Positions 60,039 through 64,000 of a DNA stretch of 64,000 nt are shown here, in pieces. The notes beneath the pieces are model-generated. The model had not been told where the DNA came from, made no database searches, and saw nothing but the letters and a program-made list of their open reading frames with translations. This DNA comes from Chitinophagaceae bacterium. GTDB taxonomy: Bacteria; Bacteroidota; Bacteroidia; Chitinophagales; Chitinophagaceae. The stretch spans positions 558,001 to 622,000 of the forward strand of contig JADKJX010000001.1 in NCBI GenBank assembly GCA_016720775.1, written 5' to 3'. Every line of letters begins with the position of its first letter. Position 1 is the first letter of the stretch. The position numbers and the translations under genes were made by a program.

Positions 60039-60317
60039 ATGAAAAAGATTGCTTTTATTATATTAATTCTTTTTACGGTTGTACAGATATTGCCTACCAT
60101 ACAATCCTTATTTGGTAAGGATAAGGCTATTGTTCTGGATATCAGCGAAGAAAAGAAAACAGAGAAAAACGATATAAAATCAATCAAAGAATTCCTTCCC
60201 TTTCATAGCATAAGCATGGATTTGTCTATAAAAATTCTTACTCAAATTCACCTCGCAGAAAGTATTTTGCCATCGCCTTGCTTCGAAAAGCTTACTCCTC
60301 CTCCCAATTTTTGTTAA
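60039..60317 (+). CDS. Small secreted or membrane-anchored protein of unknown function
   Basis: A 92-residue protein with an N-terminal hydrophobic helix (KKIAFIILILFTVVQILPTI) that could be a signal or anchor, a charged middle (EEKKTEKND) and a Pro/Cys-rich end (SPCFEKLTPPPNFC). No family is recognised. It lies 79 bases before the ABC gene and may belong to the same transcript as its possible substrate or partner, but the distance also fits an independent gene. Confidence 0.6.
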   Translation: MKKIAFIILILFTVVQILPTIQSLFGKDKAIVLDISEEKKTEKNDIKSIKEFLPFHSISMDLSIKILTQIHLAESILPSPCFEKLTPPPNFC

Positions 60318-60396
60318 TCAATTTTTTAAATTAAGCTGACAGATGCGCATTTGCCTTTCTGTACTTTTTAATAACTGATTAATAAATTTTTATTTA

Positions 60397-62076
60397 ATGC
60401 CAACTAAATTAAGTCCTGTTGCCAGAATATTGAACCTGGTTAAACTGGAACGGAAAGAAATTACGGCTGTTTATTTTTATGCCATATTAAATGGATTGAT
60501 TCAACTTTCACTGCCGCTCGGCATACAGGCCATTATTGGTTTTGTATTGGGGGCGTCTATGAGAGCATCATTGATTGTGCTGATCATATTGGTAGTTGCC
60601 GGTGTACTGGCTGCTGGTATCATGCAGGTAAACCAGATGAAGATCATAGAAAAAATTCAGCAAAAGATATTTGTGCGCTATGCTTTTGCATTTGCTGAAC
60701 ATATTCCTAAGCTCGACCTTAAGAAAGCAGACCATCTTTATTTGCCAGAACTGGTCAACCGCTTTTTTGATGTCCCGGTTTTGCAAAAAAGCTTATCAAA
60801 GATTTTACTGGATATACCAACAGCCAGTATCCAGATAATATTCGGCCTTGTTTTGTTGTCCTTTTATCATCCGGCATTTATTCTTTTTAGTTTTATACTC
60901 ATTTTTTTGTTGTGGCTGATACTGCACTATACCGGCAACAAGGCGCTGGAAACCAGTATTGAGGAGAGTAATTACAAATACAGGGTTGCTGGTTGGCTGG
61001 AAGAAACAGCCCGGGTGATCAAATCGATAAAGCTTGCTAAAAGCAACAACTTTCATCTTCAAAAAACAGATGAACAGGTAACCAAATACCTGGATGCCCG
61101 CAACCGCCATTTCCGCATTTTGAAATTACAATATCATGTGCTGGTGATTTTTAAAACAGTTATAACTGCTGCCATGCTTATAGTGGGCACATTGCTGCTC
61201 GTTAATCAGCAATTAAATATCGGGCAGTTTATTGCTGCTGAAATTATCATATTACTGGTATTGAATTCAGTTGAAAAACTGATCATGAACATGGGCAGTG
61301 TATATGATACGCTTACATCCGTAGAAAAAATATCAAACCTGACAGATAAGCCAAAAGAAGAAACCGGTTCTGTTAATTTAGCCAGCACGGGCCAGGGATT
61401 AAAGATAGAGATGAAGAACCTGAGCTTCAGTTATAATAATGAAACCGATGTTCTGGAAAATATTAATCTGCAGATAAATGCCAATGAAAAAGTCTGTATT
61501 CAGGGAAAAGACAGTTCCGGAAAATCAACTTTGTTGAGGGTTTTGGCAGGCGCTTACACCGGTTTTAATGGCTCAATGATGCTGGATGATGTGCCGCTGG
61601 GAAACTATGATTTAGACTCGGTACGGTCGCAAATAGGTGTACTAATAAATCAACAGGATATTTTTCATGGTACAGTATGGGAAAATATATCTGTTGGCAA
61701 TGAGCATATATCCCTGGAAACTGTTGTTGATTTAGCTGCTAAAACAGGATTGAATAATTTTATTGCAACATTAAAAAATGGATATGATACCATGTTGGAC
61801 CCTACTGGCAAACGATTACCCCGGAATGTTATTCATAAAATTTTATTGATAAGGGCGCTGGCCGGTAAGCCTCGTTTGCTGCTGCTGGAAGAACCGTGGC
61901 AACAATCAGAGAACAGTTACCGGAAACAGATTATTAAAATTCTCAGTGAAGTAGAAGACACCACACTGGTAGTAGTAAGTAATGATGAAGAATTTGCAGG
62001 ACTTTGTGATAAAGTAATAACTATTGAAGAAGGCAAAGTTGAAAACCAAGCATCCGTTAATAAAAAAGCAAATTAA
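60397..62076 (+). CDS. ABC exporter (membrane + ATPase) with degenerate ATPase motifs
   Basis: A 559-residue half-exporter: six helices in about 20-310 (LEAVY-type TM1 near 25, AGVLAAGIMQVNQ, SFYHPAFILFSFILIFLLWLIL) and an NBD from about 330. Walker A GKDSSGKST (370-378) and the Q-loop INQQD (about 416-420) are present. The signature LSGGQ position reads LPRNV (474-478), Walker B ends in E498-E499 where D-E is usual, and the H-loop His is Asn529 (VVVSNDEE). There is no C39 peptidase domain. It lies in a cassette with HlyD-like and TolC-like genes, as in type I secretion. Despite the altered motifs the frame is intact and conserved in length, so a slow or partner-dependent transport is possible. 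Confidence 0.85.
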   Translation: MPTKLSPVARILNLVKLERKEITAVYFYAILNGLIQLSLPLGIQAIIGFVLGASMRASLIVLIILVVAGVLAAGIMQVNQMKIIEKIQQKIFVRYAFAFAEHIPKLDLKKADHLYLPELVNRFFDVPVLQKSLSKILLDIPTASIQIIFGLVLLSFYHPAFILFSFILIFLLWLILHYTGNKALETSIEESNYKYRVAGWLEETARVIKSIKLAKSNNFHLQKTDEQVTKYLDARNRHFRILKLQYHVLVIFKTVITAAMLIVGTLLLVNQQLNIGQFIAAEIIILLVLNSVEKLIMNMGSVYDTLTSVEKISNLTDKPKEETGSVNLASTGQGLKIEMKNLSFSYNNETDVLENINLQINANEKVCIQGKDSSGKSTLLRVLAGAYTGFNGSMMLDDVPLGNYDLDSVRSQIGVLINQQDIFHGTVWENISVGNEHISLETVVDLAAKTGLNNFIATLKNGYDTMLDPTGKRLPRNVIHKILLIRALAGKPRLLLLEEPWQQSENSYRKQIIKILSEVEDTTLVVVSNDEEFAGLCDKVITIEEGKVENQASVNKKAN

Positions 62077-62078
62077 AA

Positions 62079-62264
62079 ATGGGCAGTACAAAAATAAATT
62101 CATATTCACATATTTATCTGTACAACAAAAACAGTAAAGTAAAACTTTGGTTTTACATCTGTTTACTGGTATTCGTCGTTTTTTATTTCTGCCCTGGACA
62201 CAAAACATACGGGCAAAAGGAACTGTTACCACTCTTTACCAGGATCAGCGGCCACAACAGGTAA
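62079..62264 (+). CDS. HlyD-like adaptor, N-terminal fragment (frameshifted)
   Basis: This frame reads MGSTKINSYSHIYLYNKNSKVKLWFYICLLVFVVF and then, after a T run at 62179-62184, continues out of frame to a stop. The first 35 residues are the cytoplasmic end and membrane helix of the adaptor encoded from 62147 in the next frame. With one more T the join would read LLVFVVFLFLPWTQNIRAKG, a normal HlyD-type start two bases after the ABC gene stop. Confidence 0.75.
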   Translation: MGSTKINSYSHIYLYNKNSKVKLWFYICLLVFVVFYFCPGHKTYGQKELLPLFTRISGHNR

Positions 62265-63391
62265 ATACCATCATCGGTGGCCGGGTAATGAAATGGTATA
62301 TTAAGGAAGGCGATTATGTTAAAGCAGGTGATACTTTGGTGCAACTGGCAGAAGTGAAAACTGATTACCTGGATCCCGATTTGCTGCAACGCACAAAAGA
62401 GCAATTGGCCGGTAAAGAACTGTCGGTTGAATATTATAAAGACAAAGTAGGAGCTGCAGATCAGCAGATCGGCGCCATAAATTCAGGACTTCAGTTAAAA
62501 CTGAACCAGTTGCTGAATAAACTGAACCAGTTGCAATTAAAAGTGCAGGCCGACAGTGCTGAGACCGTTGCTGCAAACAATGATTTCATCATCGGCAACA
62601 AACAATACAACCGCCAGAAAGCCATGTACGACAGCGGGCTGGTTTCCTTAACACAACTGGAAATACGCAATCAGCAATTTCAAAATGCACAGGCAAAGAA
62701 AATTATGGCAGAAAATAAGCTGGCAAACAGCAAGCAGGATCTGACCATTACCCGGATTGAGATGAACGCTTTGCAACAGGAGAATGTTGAAAAAGTGAGC
62801 AAGGCACAGGGCGACCAGTTTCAATCGCTCACGCAAATTGCAAGTGGCCAGGCAGATATTGCCAAACTGCAAAATCAATATGCCAGCTATAATATCCGCA
62901 ATGGAATGTATTATATTCTTGCATCGCAAAGCGGGCAGATCGTAAAAGCGCAAAAGGCAGGCATAGGCGAATTTGTAAAGGATGGCGAAATGATCGCTGA
63001 GATTGTGCCTGATAAAATTCAGTATGCAGTAGAAATGTATGTACAGCCGCTTGACCTGCCATTGATTGCTCCCGGCCAAAAAGTACGGTTTTTGTTTGAT
63101 GGTTTTCCGGCTATTGTATTCAGTGGCTGGCCAAAAGCATCATCGGGTACTTTTGGCGGCGAGATTGTGGCAGTGGAAAGCAATGTAAGTACCAATGGAA
63201 AATTCAGGGTGATTGTGAAAGAAGATGCACAAGATAAACCATGGCCAAAAGAATTAAAGATTGGTGCAGGCGCACAGGGAATCACTTTATTAAAAAATGT
63301 ACCGGTCTGGTTTGAACTCTGGCGTAATATCAACGGCTTCCCGCCGGATTATTATAAAAAGGAAGACCTGAAAACAAAAGAAAAAAAATGA
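62147..63391 (+). CDS. HlyD-family membrane fusion (adaptor) protein
   Basis: The conserved frame covers IRAKGTVTTLYQDQRPQQVNTIIGGRVMKWYIKEGDYVKAGDTLVQLAEVK (lipoyl half), a long coiled-coil hairpin (about 95-235, RTKEQLAGKELSVEYYKDKV to GDQFQSLTQIASGQADIAKLQNQ), IRNGMYYILASQSGQIVKAQKAGIGEFVKDGEMIAEIVPD (second lipoyl half) and a beta-barrel part. The start shown is not the true one; the gene should begin at 62079 and lacks one T in a T run. Intact length would be about 437 residues. It links the inner-membrane ABC protein to the TolC-like channel; its stop overlaps the next start in ATGA. Confidence 0.88.
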   Translation: MVLHLFTGIRRFLFLPWTQNIRAKGTVTTLYQDQRPQQVNTIIGGRVMKWYIKEGDYVKAGDTLVQLAEVKTDYLDPDLLQRTKEQLAGKELSVEYYKDKVGAADQQIGAINSGLQLKLNQLLNKLNQLQLKVQADSAETVAANNDFIIGNKQYNRQKAMYDSGLVSLTQLEIRNQQFQNAQAKKIMAENKLANSKQDLTITRIEMNALQQENVEKVSKAQGDQFQSLTQIASGQADIAKLQNQYASYNIRNGMYYILASQSGQIVKAQKAGIGEFVKDGEMIAEIVPDKIQYAVEMYVQPLDLPLIAPGQKVRFLFDGFPAIVFSGWPKASSGTFGGEIVAVESNVSTNGKFRVIVKEDAQDKPWPKELKIGAGAQGITLLKNVPVWFELWRNINGFPPDYYKKEDLKTKEKK

Positions 63392-64000
63392 AATGTATAA
63401 ATAGTATTATAACCGTATTATTATTGATTTCGTTTATTCCTGCAACTGCGCAGGAAAGAAAACAGCAACCGGATTCTTTACTGACATTATCAGCTAAAGA
63501 AATGATTGAAATTGTAAAGAAATATCATCCGGTTGCAAAGCAGGCCGATATTTTTATCGATAAGGCAAAGGCAGATGTAACAATTGCACGGGGCATGTTT
63601 GATCCTGTTTTAGCCAATGAAACGGCTGAAAAAACCTTTGACGGAACGAACTACTATTATTATAACCGTCCTGAACTTTCGATACCAACCTGGTTTGGAG
63701 TAGAAGTAACAGCCGGCTTGGAATACCTGTCGGGCAACCGTACCGATCCGGAAGAAACAAAAGGCAAAACAAGTTATGTTGGGATAAGTGTACCACTGGC
63801 TAAAAACCTTTTAATGGATAAAAGAAGGGCTGCCTTGCAAACAGCAAAAATATTCGGGGAAGCTTCTGCCATTGAAAAAAGAAATATACTCAACAACCTG
63901 TTGCTGGATGCTATGAAAACTTACTGGACATGGGTTCAGCAATACCAGGTTTATAAAACCATAAGTGATGCCGTGGTCGTTAATGAAAAAGAGTGCAACT
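63388..64000 (+). CDS. TolC-family outer-membrane channel (C-terminus outside window)
   Basis: The plus frame is open from the ATG at 63388 to the window end (204 residues). It has a signal peptide (MKCINSIITVLLLISFIPATAQ), then TLSAKEMIEIVKKYHPVAKQADIFIDKAKADVTIARGMFDPVLA, typical of the first helical/strand unit of TolC-like proteins, followed by GVEVTAGLEYLSGNRT and YVGISVPLAKNLLMDKRRAALQTAKI. It overlaps the HlyD stop by four bases and completes an ABC-adaptor-channel set. Confidence 0.88.
   Translation, partial: MKCINSIITVLLLISFIPATAQERKQQPDSLLTLSAKEMIEIVKKYHPVAKQADIFIDKAKADVTIARGMFDPVLANETAEKTFDGTNYYYYNRPELSIPTWFGVEVTAGLEYLSGNRTDPEETKGKTSYVGISVPLAKNLLMDKRRAALQTAKIFGEASAIEKRNILNNLLLDAMKTYWTWVQQYQVYKTISDAVVVNEKECN

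Overview
The window looks like a chromosomal segment from a member of the Bacteroidota, most likely the Chitinophagaceae. The evidence is a SusC/SusD pair, a near-perfect Bacteroidota sigma-ABfr type promoter (TTTG, 21-nt spacer, TATATTTG) before susC, little sign of Shine-Dalgarno sequences, TlpA-like lipoproteins with a DUF4369-like front half, OmpA/TSP3 and MORN proteins, and gene orders I associate with this phylum (birA / rsfS-ftsH-LUD protein; alaS / M23 peptidase-MerR). Coding density is high, and I saw no rRNA, tRNA, CRISPR array, prophage or insertion sequence.

Layout. 1-3029: a large envelope-polysaccharide enzyme (GH18-like + NodB deacetylase + family-2 glycosyltransferase), cut by the window edge. 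3030-3446: an intergenic stretch with a sigma-54 type promoter and a strong terminator about 75 nt apart, which together define a candidate small RNA. 3447-9677: DUF937-like protein, prfA, an amidohydrolase, recO and an RND/MMPL exporter. 9728-14489: a promoter-susC-susD-terminator unit. 14487-21684: TlpA-like lipoprotein, gatB, PDZ protein, GNAT acetyltransferase and alaS. 21847-30149: M23 peptidase, MerR regulator, a thioredoxin-fold protein, the minus-strand run rsfS-ftsH-LUD-GGCT-lpxH-propeller protein, and divergent birA. 30164-41529: small cytochrome-like lipoprotein, bcp, M23 protein, MORN protein, carB, comEC, OmpA/TSP3 protein and a frameshifted purH. 41540-50802: EamA transporter, DUF7033-type deacetylase, lutB-like gene, kbl, an ECF sigma/anti-sigma/outer-membrane operon, L,D-transpeptidase and O-methyltransferase. 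50853-59958: queA, an alpha/beta hydrolase, a frameshifted M16 peptidase, acs, an MHS-type transporter and a small membrane protein. 60039-64000: a small unknown protein followed by an ABC exporter-HlyD-TolC cassette that runs off the end.

Two patterns run through the whole window. First, three conserved genes (purH, the M16 peptidase, the HlyD-like adaptor) are each broken by a single net-base change located at an A or T run; this looks more like homopolymer consensus error than biology, but real mutation cannot be excluded. Second, short dispersed words (a GC-rich palindromic word, a pair of TTCGACTTCGCTCA words, and AT-rich tandem words) occur both between genes and in frame inside conserved genes (alaS twice, acs, queA, the DUF7033 protein, the amidohydrolase, purH).

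The most interesting points are the candidate sigma-54-dependent small RNA near 3.2 kb, the exporter at 60.4 kb whose ATPase lacks a recognisable signature motif and has altered Walker B and H-loop residues, the in-frame repeat words in housekeeping genes, and an anti-sigma-like protein with a tandemly duplicated N-terminal domain whose start codon sits in a heptamer repeat.
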